Source of the DNA: Gammaproteobacteria bacterium
GTDB lineage: Bacteria > Pseudomonadota > Gammaproteobacteria > VBWC01
Direction of reading: 5' to 3'
DNA length: 64,000 bases
NCBI GenBank assembly: GCA_006218035.1
Contig: VBWC01000010.1
Location: 139,572 to 203,571, forward strand
Shown: one piece after another, positions 28,188 through 36,736 of the stretch
Layout: every line of letters begins with the position of its first letter
Numbering within the stretch: position 1 is the stretch's first letter
The notes under the pieces: model-generated
What the model saw: the letters and a program-made list of their open reading frames with translations, nothing else
Database searches by the model: none
Told to the model about the DNA's origin: nothing
Made by a program: the position numbers and the translations under genes

Positions 28188-31160
28188 TCAGCGCTTGATC
28201 AGCGTCAGCCCGCGTCGCTTCTTCTTTTGCAGATACTCTTCGAGGGGTTCCGGCCTGTCGATGTGGTAACCCTGGGCGAAATCGACGCCGATCTCGGCCA
28301 GCTTGTCGAGCGTCATTTTCTTCTCGACACTTTCGGCGATGGTCTGTATCCCCATGACATGCCCGATCTGGTTGATCGAGGCGACCATCGCGTAGTCAAT
28401 GGAATCCTTGACCATCTCCTTGACGAAACAGCCGTCAATCTTCAGGTAATCGACCGGCAGGTTTTTCAGATACTCGAATGACGACAGACCGCTGCCGAAA
28501 TCGTCCAGTGCAAACCGGCAACCCTTGGCGCGCAACTCCTTCATGAACGCGGTTGCCTTGGTCAGATTCGAGATCGTGACGGTCTCGGTGATCTCGAAAC
28601 ACAGCACGTGCGGCGGCACGGAGTGGTGGCTGATCAGATCAAACAGAAAGTCCAGGAACTTGTCGTCGTTCAACGAGGCGCCGGACAGATTCAGCGCAAC
28701 GGTATCGTGGCGGCTGATCGCGCTGTTGCCATAGGTAGCCTCGTACATCGCAAAGAAGGCACGGATAATCCAGCGATCAATCGCCGGCATCAGGTCATAC
28801 CGCTCCGCCGCCGGCAGGAAGTCGTCGGGCTGCACGAGTTTGCCCTGCTCGTCGACCATACGCACCAGCACCTCGTAGTGATCGCCTTCATCGGTATCAC
28901 CATTCACGGGCAGAATGCTCTGTGCAAACAACCTGAAACGGCCTTCCGACAGCGCGAGCACGATACGCGGCACCCACAGCATCTCACCGTGGCGCCGCTG
29001 TACCTCTGCGTCGTTCTCCTGGTAGACATGCACGCGGTTGCGGCCGCGATCTTTCGCCGCATAGCAGGCCGCGTCCGCCGCGCCCAGCAGTTGCGCCAGA
29101 CTGTCGCTGTCGCGCGTGATCGGGACCATGCCGATGCTTGCGCCGATCTCGCAGATCTGGTCTTTCCAGACATAACGGAATTCGTTGACCGCGCGGCATA
29201 TCTCTTCGGCGATTTCCTTGGCGCGCTGAATAGAACACTCGCCGAGCAATATTCCGAACTCGTCACCGCCCAGGCGCGCGAGCGTATCGCGTTCGCGTAC
29301 CTTGCCTTTCAACACAGTCGCCAGCTGGCGCAATAATTCATCGCCGGCCATATGGCCGCAGGTATCGTTGACGACCTTGAACTGGTCGAGGTCGACGTAA
29401 CAGAGTGCATGCTGAACATCACGTTCCTTGGCGCTCTTCAGCAGCTGGCCAAGACGGCGCTCGAACTCACGGCGGTTGACCAGGCCGGTCAATGCATCGT
29501 GTGCCGCCTGATGACTCATCTGCCTCGCCATGCCGCGCATCTCCGTTACATCGCGAAACGCCAGCACACCGCCGATAAACAGGGTATTGCGGTCCCGGAT
29601 CGGCGCCGCCGTCAACTCGATGGCGTACTCCTTGCCATGCCGTCCGGTGAGCAACAGATCGCCGGCAAACCGGATAATCTCCTTTTTCTCGACGATCGTC
29701 CTGATCGGGTCCTCGACCGGCACCCTGGTCGCTTCGTCTACGATCGGGAAAATCACCGACAACGGCTGCCCCCGCGCTTCGCCGCTGGACCATCCGGTCA
29801 GCATCTCCGCGATCGGATTAAGATATTCGACGTGACCGGTCTTGTCCGTGGCGATGACTCCGTCGCCCAGCGACTGCAACGTTGTCTGCGCGCGTTCCTT
29901 TGCCTCGAACAACGCCTCCTCGGCCAGCTTGCGCTCGGTCACGTCATAACGGATCGACACGTACTGGTACGGACGCCCCGTATTGTCGACAAACGGCACG
30001 ATCGTGGTATCGGTCCAGTAGTGACCGCCATCCTTTTTATGGCTCTTGATCTCGCCCCGCCACACCCGGCCCCCGGCGATCGTGTCCGAGATCTCCTTGA
30101 AGAAGCCACCCGCCAGGTCTTCAGGCGTATGATGACCCGCATTCAGAATACGGTGATCCTGGCCGAGCAGCTCGTCACGCGGATATTGGCTCATTTCGCT
30201 GTAGATATTGTTCACGTACACCACCCGGCCGCGCGCGTCGGCGACGCTGACGGCCGCATGCTGATCCAGCGCAAACTTCTGGTAATTCAGCTCCTGTACG
30301 GTAAATTGCAACTCGGCGGCCTTGCGCCGCAGCTGAACCATGACGTAACAGATATAAAGCACCAGAAATACCGAAAACACATAGAGATACAACCGGAAGA
30401 CATCCGTGCGCCGTACTACCGCCTCGTGATACCTGCCATACGCGGCACCGAGCTGGTTAAAACGATGTACTGTCGGCATCGTCACCAGCCGGTTGATCAA
30501 ATCATCGACCAGCGGCTTTTCGATAACGATACGCTCGGCATGCTCGCCGATATGCTGAATCTCGCGGACAAATTCATTCGGGAAACGCGTGATATTCGCA
30601 CGCAACGCCTCGATATCGGCGGTGACTTCCGCAGCGAACTCGGGCGTCGACAGGATGCTGAAGCTTAGCGTATCGTTCAAGGCATCCGACAGCATGGTCA
30701 CCAGCGGCGTCGGGATATTCCGCGCGGAAAGCTTCTTCAGCAAACGCCCCCCGGCGGCCGGCAGATAGTGCAGCGAGTTGCGCAATATCGCGTTGTGCGA
30801 CTTGAATTCCTCGAGCAAACGCTCCTTGTCGAGCAGCAGACGACTAATCTCGTCGATTTCCACATCGATCTCGGCCGAACTGTTGCCGTAGATCGCATGC
30901 CGGCCGGAACGGATTTCGCCGAGCAGTCCTTTCAGTTGATTGATATCCGCGACCAGCGGATCGTAATGCAGCAGCAATTCGTTACGCGATTTAAGCATGT
31001 TCCCATTCAGGCTCGCATCGACCTGCTTGAGCTGACCGAGCAACTGTGTCTTGCGGTTATGCTCATGCATGTCGACGGCCTGGGTCTTGACATAGAGAAA
31101 CGTCAGAATCACCGCAAGCATCAGCCCGAATATCGTCTGGGTCACGACCGGCCACCTCAT
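28188..31160 (-). CDS. Membrane sensor with PAS, GGDEF and EAL domains
   Basis: This 990-residue c-di-GMP protein has one membrane helix at about residues 7-25, an all-helical periplasmic domain of about 230 residues resembling DAHL-type sensors, and a second helix at about 258-280. Two PAS domains follow (about 295-410 and 423-545), then GGDEF (about 560-715) and EAL (about 735-985). The cyclase loop GGDEF is intact near residue 630. The EAL domain reads EVLVRM in the first motif but keeps NLSGASL, EITETV, DDFGSGLSS, AESVEK and QGYHID, so both activities are possible. The ATG overlaps the stop of the upstream cytochrome gene (ATGA), which indicates they are made together. Confidence 0.93.
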   Translation of the reverse strand: MRWPVVTQTIFGLMLAVILTFLYVKTQAVDMHEHNRKTQLLGQLKQVDASLNGNMLKSRNELLLHYDPLVADINQLKGLLGEIRSGRHAIYGNSSAEIDVEIDEISRLLLDKERLLEEFKSHNAILRNSLHYLPAAGGRLLKKLSARNIPTPLVTMLSDALNDTLSFSILSTPEFAAEVTADIEALRANITRFPNEFVREIQHIGEHAERIVIEKPLVDDLINRLVTMPTVHRFNQLGAAYGRYHEAVVRRTDVFRLYLYVFSVFLVLYICYVMVQLRRKAAELQFTVQELNYQKFALDQHAAVSVADARGRVVYVNNIYSEMSQYPRDELLGQDHRILNAGHHTPEDLAGGFFKEISDTIAGGRVWRGEIKSHKKDGGHYWTDTTIVPFVDNTGRPYQYVSIRYDVTERKLAEEALFEAKERAQTTLQSLGDGVIATDKTGHVEYLNPIAEMLTGWSSGEARGQPLSVIFPIVDEATRVPVEDPIRTIVEKKEIIRFAGDLLLTGRHGKEYAIELTAAPIRDRNTLFIGGVLAFRDVTEMRGMARQMSHQAAHDALTGLVNRREFERRLGQLLKSAKERDVQHALCYVDLDQFKVVNDTCGHMAGDELLRQLATVLKGKVRERDTLARLGGDEFGILLGECSIQRAKEIAEEICRAVNEFRYVWKDQICEIGASIGMVPITRDSDSLAQLLGAADAACYAAKDRGRNRVHVYQENDAEVQRRHGEMLWVPRIVLALSEGRFRLFAQSILPVNGDTDEGDHYEVLVRMVDEQGKLVQPDDFLPAAERYDLMPAIDRWIIRAFFAMYEATYGNSAISRHDTVALNLSGASLNDDKFLDFLFDLISHHSVPPHVLCFEITETVTISNLTKATAFMKELRAKGCRFALDDFGSGLSSFEYLKNLPVDYLKIDGCFVKEMVKDSIDYAMVASINQIGHVMGIQTIAESVEKKMTLDKLAEIGVDFAQGYHIDRPEPLEEYLQKKKRRGLTLIKR

Positions 31161-32242
31161 AACGGCTCTCCGCGGTATTGTCCGGTCAACGTGCCGAGAA
31201 ACTTGACGATCAATTCGAGGTCCTCCATCGGCATGACGACGCCGAGCTGGTATTGCGCCATTACCATCACGGCCTGATCCAGCGTCTGCGCGGTACCATC
31301 GTGGAAATACGGCGCCGTCAACGCAACATTACGCAGGCTGGGCACGCGAAAACTGTGGCGATCCTCTTCCCGGCCGGTGACATTGAATCGGCCGTTATCG
31401 ACCTCTGTCACATTACCGCGTTCGGCAAAGTAATCCCGCATGACGCCAAAAATCTGGAACATGTTCCCACCAACATTGGCGCCCTGATGGCAGGCGATGC
31501 ACCCGTACGATTTGAACAGATCATAGCCCGTTTTTTCGTCCGCGCTGATCGCCGACAAATCGCCTTTCAGGTAGCGGTCGAAGCGCCCGTCGGGCGTTGC
31601 CAGCGAACGGACGAACTCCGCCAGTGCGGCGGTGACGGTTTCGCGGGTGACATAAATCCGGCAACTTGCGCTGTCCTTGCCGCACGAGGGTGCGGCCGCG
31701 CGGTCGCTGAAGACCAGGGCAAACTCCCGTACATACGCATCATCGTGCTGCAGTTTGTCGACAATTTCCGACCAGGACGAGCCCATCTCCGTCGGGCTGG
31801 TCAGCGGCCCGTCCAGCTGTTCGGTGAACGTTTCCGCGCGGCCATCCCAGAAAAGACGGAAATTGAACGCGCTGTTGAATACGGTCAAGGCGTTGATGCG
31901 ACCGACCGCGCCGCCGACACCGATCGAATAGGCGCGGTGATCGGTACCGCCGCGCGTCAGGTCATGGCAGGAAACACAGGAAATACTATTGTCGAGGGAC
32001 AGACTCGGATCGTGAAACAGCCGCTCGCCCAGCACAACCTTTGCATGATCGAGCCCCGTCGGTAGCGCTATCGGCTGTATCGGTTCGTTGACGGAAAACG
32101 CTTCGTCTATCCGCGCGGTATCAACGGAGGCGACCGCCGGGGAAACGACATACGGCGGCTCAAAGGACAACGCCCAGATCAATCCTGCCCCGATTGCGAG
32201 CAATGCAACGGCCAGTAACGGATAGGCCAGCGGCCTGTTCAT
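31157..32242 (-). CDS. Di-haem cytochrome c peroxidase family protein
   Basis: This 361-residue protein belongs to the CcpA/MauG family, which reduces hydrogen peroxide or carries out related oxidations in the periplasm. An N-terminal hydrophobic segment (residues 8-26, LLAVALLAIGAGLIWAL) exports or anchors it. The two c-type haem sites are CVSCH at 89-93 and CIACH at 248-252. Typical segments LGERLFHDPSLSLDNSISC, VFNSAFNFRLFWDGR and FRVPSLRNVALTAPYFHDG are present. It is first in a two-gene unit with a membrane GGDEF-EAL sensor, an unusual partner. No copper or methylamine genes are nearby, so a peroxidase-like role is favoured over MauG. Confidence 0.92.
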   Translation of the reverse strand: MNRPLAYPLLAVALLAIGAGLIWALSFEPPYVVSPAVASVDTARIDEAFSVNEPIQPIALPTGLDHAKVVLGERLFHDPSLSLDNSISCVSCHDLTRGGTDHRAYSIGVGGAVGRINALTVFNSAFNFRLFWDGRAETFTEQLDGPLTSPTEMGSSWSEIVDKLQHDDAYVREFALVFSDRAAAPSCGKDSASCRIYVTRETVTAALAEFVRSLATPDGRFDRYLKGDLSAISADEKTGYDLFKSYGCIACHQGANVGGNMFQIFGVMRDYFAERGNVTEVDNGRFNVTGREEDRHSFRVPSLRNVALTAPYFHDGTAQTLDQAVMVMAQYQLGVVMPMEDLELIVKFLGTLTGQYRGEPL

Positions 32243-32415
32243 GCGATCACCCGTCTAACCAACTACCCGACCGTCGATCGATCAAAGCGGCAAATGCCGG
32301 CGACAGGCTTGCCTTGCCCCCGGTATCGTCGACGGTTCGGCTACCACCCGGGCTCTCGACGATACCATATCGGGGTATCGGGAGAAACCGGGGGGCGTTT
32401 CGGGTTGATTCGGGG

Positions 32416-33645
32416 CTATTTTCCGCGCTTTTTTGTCGCCAGCGCGAGCCTGAGCGCGTTCAGCTTGATAAAACCCTCGGCGTCCTTCTGCGAATAGGCC
32501 CCCGCATCGTCCTCAAAGGTCGCGATACCAGGGTCGAACAGGCTGTCGCTGGCGGACTCTCGGCCAATGACGGTCACGTTGCCCTTGTAAAGTTTCACGC
32601 GTACCCGCCCGTTCACATGCTGCTGGGAAGCATCGATCATCTGCTGCAGCATGCGCCGTTCCGGCGTCCACCAGAAGCCGTTGTAGATCATAGCGGCGTA
32701 GCGTGGCATCAGTTCGTCCTTCAGATGCGCGACCTCGCGGTCCAGCGTGATCGACTCGATCGCGCGATGCGCCCTCAACATGATCGTGCCGCCCGGCGTT
32801 TCATAACAGCCGCGCGACTTCATGCCGACGAAACGGTTCTCGACGATATCCAGCCGGCCGATGCCGTGCGCACCGCCGATACGGTTCAGCGTGGCCAGCA
32901 CCGTTGCCGCTGACATGGCCTTGCCGTCGAGCGCGACGATATCGCCTTTCGCATAGGTCAGCTCGACTACCTGTGGCGCATCCGGCGCATCTTCGGGCGA
33001 CTTCGTCCAGCGCCACATCGACTCCTCCGGCTCCTGCCACGGATCTTCCAGCACGGCGCCTTCATACGAGATATGCAGCAGGTTGGCGTCCATCGAGTAC
33101 GGCGACTTCTTGCCGCGCTTCATCTCGACCGGGATATGGTGCTTTTCGGCGTAGGCCAGCAGCGTCTCGCGCGAGGTCAGATCCCACTCGCGCCACGGCG
33201 CGATCACGCGTACCTCGGGCTTCAGCGCGTAATAGCCGAGCTCGAACCGCACCTGGTCGTTACCCTTGCCGGTCGCGCCATGCGACACCGCATCGGCGCC
33301 GGTCTGGTTGGCGATCTCGATCTGGCGCTTGGCGATCAGCGGCCGCGCGATCGACGTGCCAAGCAGATACTCGCCTTCGTAGATCGCATTGGCACGGAAC
33401 ATCGGAAACACGAAATCCCGCACGAACTCCTCGCGCAGATCATCGATATAGATCTCCTTGACGCCCATCGCCTGCGCCTTTGCCCGTGCCGGCTCGACCT
33501 CCTCGCCCTGGCCAATGTCCGCCGTGAACGTCACGACCTCGCAATCGTAGGTTTCGACCAGCCACTTCAGGATGACCGACGTGTCCAGCCCGCCCGAATA
33601 GGCCAGCACGACTTTTTTGACCGATTTTGCCGATGATTTTGCCAT
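32416..33645 (-). CDS. argG: Argininosuccinate synthase
   Basis: ArgG joins citrulline and aspartate with ATP to form argininosuccinate, the penultimate step of arginine synthesis. The 409-residue protein carries the N-type ATP pyrophosphatase loop YSGGLDTS (residues 14-21), the [17 protein letters not shown] substrate loop and [19 protein letters not shown] near residue 280. Length and sequence are typical of the bacterial short form. It starts [11 protein letters not shown] with a lysine-rich lead. No strong ribosome-binding site is seen. It appears monocistronic, with no other arg genes in the window. Confidence 0.97.
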   Translation of the reverse strand: MAKSSAKSVKKVVLAYSGGLDTSVILKWLVETYDCEVVTFTADIGQGEEVEPARAKAQAMGVKEIYIDDLREEFVRDFVFPMFRANAIYEGEYLLGTSIARPLIAKRQIEIANQTGADAVSHGATGKGNDQVRFELGYYALKPEVRVIAPWREWDLTSRETLLAYAEKHHIPVEMKRGKKSPYSMDANLLHISYEGAVLEDPWQEPEESMWRWTKSPEDAPDAPQVVELTYAKGDIVALDGKAMSAATVLATLNRIGGAHGIGRLDIVENRFVGMKSRGCYETPGGTIMLRAHRAIESITLDREVAHLKDELMPRYAAMIYNGFWWTPERRMLQQMIDASQQHVNGRVRVKLYKGNVTVIGRESASDSLFDPGIATFEDDAGAYSQKDAEGFIKLNALRLALATKKRGK

Positions 33646-33988
33646 GACAGGAGTCCCGACGCGTTAACCAGAAAGGGCGCCATTATAGACAAACAAACGG
33701 CCTCGGCGCGACAAATCAGCGAGCAACTCCCCGGTGCCTGTCCGGGCGCAGACGAACACCGCAGCCCGGCAGCCACCGGATAAAACGTCAATCTTGCGCG
33801 AGAGGGAATCCGGTCAGACGCACGACGGGCGCAGCGGCGGAGCCCGACAATCCATTGCGGCGCCAGCGCCTCAACGATCCTGCGATCCCGCCCCGGAGTA
33901 GGCCCGAATATGAACAGAAACGAATGCACGCGACCGATGACCGGTCGGTAGCGGGTAACCCACGCGACTAACGCCGCACTGGCTATCG
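33646..33988. other. Gene-free stretch upstream of argG
   Basis: This stretch of about 340 bases lies upstream of argG and downstream of the FadL-type porin gene on the same strand. It should contain the argG promoter. I see no convincing ArgR box pair, no hairpin with a T-tract and no coding frame that resembles a protein. Confidence 0.4.
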
Positions 33989-35272
33989 TCAGTAGGTGTA
34001 GGACGCGGCGAGGCTGACGCCCAGGTTTTCCATCTCGGCATCTTGCAGGGCCGGCGAACCGGAGAATATCTGCGACTTGCCGCTGCCAACGCTGTATGTC
34101 ACACCGAGACTAAGCGATGAGTTGCGGTTGAAGTGGGCGATACCGAGGCTCACACCAACAAGATCGACGTGTTCGGCCTGGTTGTAGCTGGTGACGTTGG
34201 GCTGCAAATCCGGGGTACTGGCAAGATCGGTGAAAAACCCGCCGCGCAGCGCCCAGCGGGAAGACAGATAGTACTCACTGCCGACCGCAACATTGATCAC
34301 GCTGTCGCGACTGTTAACTCCGGCGTCGACGCCGTCGTAATAAGTCACGTCAGCGGACACCAGCAGCCGGCTACTGGGAAACCACGTGGCGCCCAGCGCC
34401 AGCTTCAACGGGTAAGCCCTTTCGGTATTGTCCGTGACCACCTGATGGATCACGACACCACCCGGCTGACATGCCGCCGTTGCCGGCGAGGCATTGTCAC
34501 CGAGGCAGCTGATGTGAAAGTTCGAATCCGAGCCGATGATACTGACCTTGGTCAGCGTCGCGCCCAGTGACCACTGCGCGACAGGCGACCACATGACGCC
34601 GAGCACCGGCTTGATGCCGTATTCCTCGACTTCATAGTATTCGTTGGTCCACAGGCGGTCACTGGGATACAACAACAGGATGTTATTAATGCGCTGCTTG
34701 TGCCGGTAGTGATAATAGAGCGTGCCGCCAACGGCAAGATGATCGTTGATCTGGTAGGCGTAGGATGGCCCGATGTTATAGGTGTTATCGGTATTGTTGT
34801 AGTTAATGATCAATTCCTGCGCGGTACCGATGGTGGTCGCCACATTCGCGATCACCTGATCCTGATCTTCATTGATCGCATCGGGTACGGCATAGGAAAA
34901 ACCGAACACCCCCTTACCCAGCGGCTGCACAACGCCGAAGAAATTCGGCAACAGCGTGCTGGAACTGCGCACCCAGTTACTTTGGCCGCCAATCACATTT
35001 TTGTATGTGGTGCTGCCGGTTTGCAGGGTGTTCATACTGGCCGACAGGTTCGATCCGGCGGCGTAGACCACCCCTGCCGGATTGTAAAACAGGCCGGTCG
35101 GATCATCCGACAACGCCGTGTAGGCGCCGCCCAGATCGGCCGCCCGATTGCCGACCGGCGTATTCACGTAGTGATACTCGTCGGCGTGCACGGTGGAGGC
35201 CAGCATCAGCAGCAACAACGACATGTTTCCGGCGATCCCCTTGTCCATACGTTTATTCACGATGGCTGACAT
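33989..35272 (-). CDS. FadL/OmpP1-type outer-membrane protein
   Basis: This 427-residue outer-membrane beta-barrel belongs to the FadL/TodX family, which moves hydrophobic compounds such as long-chain fatty acids across the outer membrane. After a signal peptide (NMSLLLLMLASTVHA) the family start appears: NRAADLGGAYTALSDDPTGLFYNPAGV, with the AAALGGA-like hatch and NPAG motif. Amphipathic strands follow to a terminal aromatic (ASYTY). The start at 35272 overlaps the upstream M48 gene by 20 bases. It is the last gene of a four-gene operon starting with a CHASE2 cyclase. Confidence 0.88.
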   Translation of the reverse strand: MSAIVNKRMDKGIAGNMSLLLLMLASTVHADEYHYVNTPVGNRAADLGGAYTALSDDPTGLFYNPAGVVYAAGSNLSASMNTLQTGSTTYKNVIGGQSNWVRSSSTLLPNFFGVVQPLGKGVFGFSYAVPDAINEDQDQVIANVATTIGTAQELIINYNNTDNTYNIGPSYAYQINDHLAVGGTLYYHYRHKQRINNILLLYPSDRLWTNEYYEVEEYGIKPVLGVMWSPVAQWSLGATLTKVSIIGSDSNFHISCLGDNASPATAACQPGGVVIHQVVTDNTERAYPLKLALGATWFPSSRLLVSADVTYYDGVDAGVNSRDSVINVAVGSEYYLSSRWALRGGFFTDLASTPDLQPNVTSYNQAEHVDLVGVSLGIAHFNRNSSLSLGVTYSVGSGKSQIFSGSPALQDAEMENLGVSLAASYTY

Positions 35273-36092
35273 GCTGGTCAAACCTCGTTTTGATTCTGGC
35301 AAGACGCGCGGAATCCATCCCTTCTTCCTTGACCAGCTGATCGATGCTGCGTAAACGCTGCCGCGACGGCGGATGCGTCGCGTTCATCGCGCGGCTGTTT
35401 TCATCATCGATCGCCTGCGCACGTTCCAGGTAACGCCGCAGCGCCAGCGGATCGTAACCGGCGGTGCTCAGCAACAACGTGGCGACACGATCGGCGTCCA
35501 GCTCGTCCTGCTGCTGGTAGCCCTTGGTGAAGAGGATCTCGACCGCTTGATCGACGACCTGGGTAAACGCCACCTGTGTCGTGCTGTTGCCTGCGCCGAT
35601 CAGACGGCTGAAGCCGCCGCCGACACTGTTGTCAGTCGCGCGAATGTTCAAGGCATTGACGATATGGCGCTCACTGACGTGAGCGATTTCATGGGCGAGC
35701 ACGGCGGCCAGTTCCGCCTCGTCCTCCATCAGCGCAAGTGCGCCATGCGTGATAAATATGTAGCCGCCGGGGGTGGAATAGGCATTGACGCTATCGCTCT
35801 CCAGCACAGCGAAATGAAACGTCAATTCGCCACGCCCGGAATTGGCGGCGAGCGCGGTACCGACGAGATTGATGTAGCGATTCAGCGCTGCGTCATCATG
35901 GATTTTGAAGCGCCCGAGCACGCGCGCCGCGACATTCTGGCCGAAACTGATTTCCGCCTTGATATCATCGCCGGTGGTAACCGTCAGTGCATCACTGTGA
36001 ATACGATCGCGAAACGCCTGCCCGGCGCAGACGGCGCCAGTGACACACAGCGCGCCCAATAACAGGCCAAGCGTGGAGATTCTTGTTAGCAT
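35253..36092 (-). CDS. M48-family periplasmic metalloprotease
   Basis: This 279-residue exported protease has a signal peptide (TLGLLLGALCVTGAVCAG) and the zinc motif HEIAH in VLAHEIAHVSERHI. The third-ligand segment is ELDADRVATLLLSTAGY. It resembles the catalytic part of BepA/LoiP-type proteases without the TPR region. Such enzymes degrade misfolded outer-membrane proteins in the periplasm. It is co-transcribed with the SH3 protein upstream and a FadL-type barrel downstream, which fits a role in barrel quality control. The stop overlaps the start of the porin gene. Confidence 0.9.
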   Translation of the reverse strand: MLTRISTLGLLLGALCVTGAVCAGQAFRDRIHSDALTVTTGDDIKAEISFGQNVAARVLGRFKIHDDAALNRYINLVGTALAANSGRGELTFHFAVLESDSVNAYSTPGGYIFITHGALALMEDEAELAAVLAHEIAHVSERHIVNALNIRATDNSVGGGFSRLIGAGNSTTQVAFTQVVDQAVEILFTKGYQQQDELDADRVATLLLSTAGYDPLALRRYLERAQAIDDENSRAMNATHPPSRQRLRSIDQLVKEEGMDSARLARIKTRFDQHVSHRE

Positions 36093-36118
36093 GTAGACTC
36101 CGTCCCTGGCGATCCGAT

Positions 36119-36622
36119 TTACTGCATCCCCTGCTCGAGAAATTTATTGGCTTCGTCGTCGCTGACCGCAAAGCCTTCCATCTCGGTCAACGCGCTGTAA
36201 TCGGCCACCGAATCATCGCTCTGCCGCGCGCGGTCGTCATTGCGCAGGCCGCGTGCCGCTGCAGTTGACGCGGTCGCAGACGCGCGACGTCGCGCATTCT
36301 GCTTCAGGTCGGCCGCACCGTCGTCAATCACGGACTCCCTGGCTAACGGCGGCCGCGGCCCCACCAGCAGTTGCGACACCCAACCCTGTTGATCGCCATG
36401 GCTCACCTTGACCCAACGCCCCTGTAGCGCGAGCTTCTCGAGCGCGGCCCCCTTTTCAACCGTGGCGACCAGCGCGCCATCGAACGCCGGTATGCTGAGT
36501 AATTTGGCCTGCTTGCTTTGCACATAGACAAGTTCCCCGGCGTGGGCGACAGCGCTCAGGGCCAGCACCAGTATCGGTACTGTCACCAGGTTTAGGTAGC
36601 GAGCACGCAGGAAGTCAGCCAT
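36119..36622 (-). CDS. Exported bacterial SH3-domain protein
   Basis: This 167-residue protein has a signal peptide (LVTVPILVLALSAVAHA) and then a bacterial SH3 domain (about residues 30-85: VYVQSKQAKLLSIPAF, ATVEKGAALEKLAL, then WVKVSHGDQQGWVSQLLV). The C-terminal half is low in structure, rich in Ala and Arg, and ends in an acidic helix (SALTEMEGFAVSDDEANKFLEQG). SH3b domains often bind peptidoglycan or protein partners. It sits between the CHASE2 cyclase and the M48 protease and may be an adaptor for the protease. Confidence 0.85.
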   Translation of the reverse strand: MADFLRARYLNLVTVPILVLALSAVAHAGELVYVQSKQAKLLSIPAFDGALVATVEKGAALEKLALQGRWVKVSHGDQQGWVSQLLVGPRPPLARESVIDDGAADLKQNARRRASATASTAAARGLRNDDRARQSDDSVADYSALTEMEGFAVSDDEANKFLEQGMQ

Positions 36623-36736
36623 ACCGCCCTGTATCGGCGCTCCCGGGTGAGTCTTTACAAGGGGTGGGGACGAACGTCCGGCCTTTTTGCGGCTGCGTCG
36701 TTAACAACGTTTCCGCCAGGGCGATCCGCCGTTCGG

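Noticed and set aside
29352-30668. Long open frame on the plus strand (438 codons)
   Set aside because: It is antisense to the second GGDEF-EAL gene, whose domains are unmistakable. The composition (His/Arg/Gln-rich) is typical of an antisense shadow.
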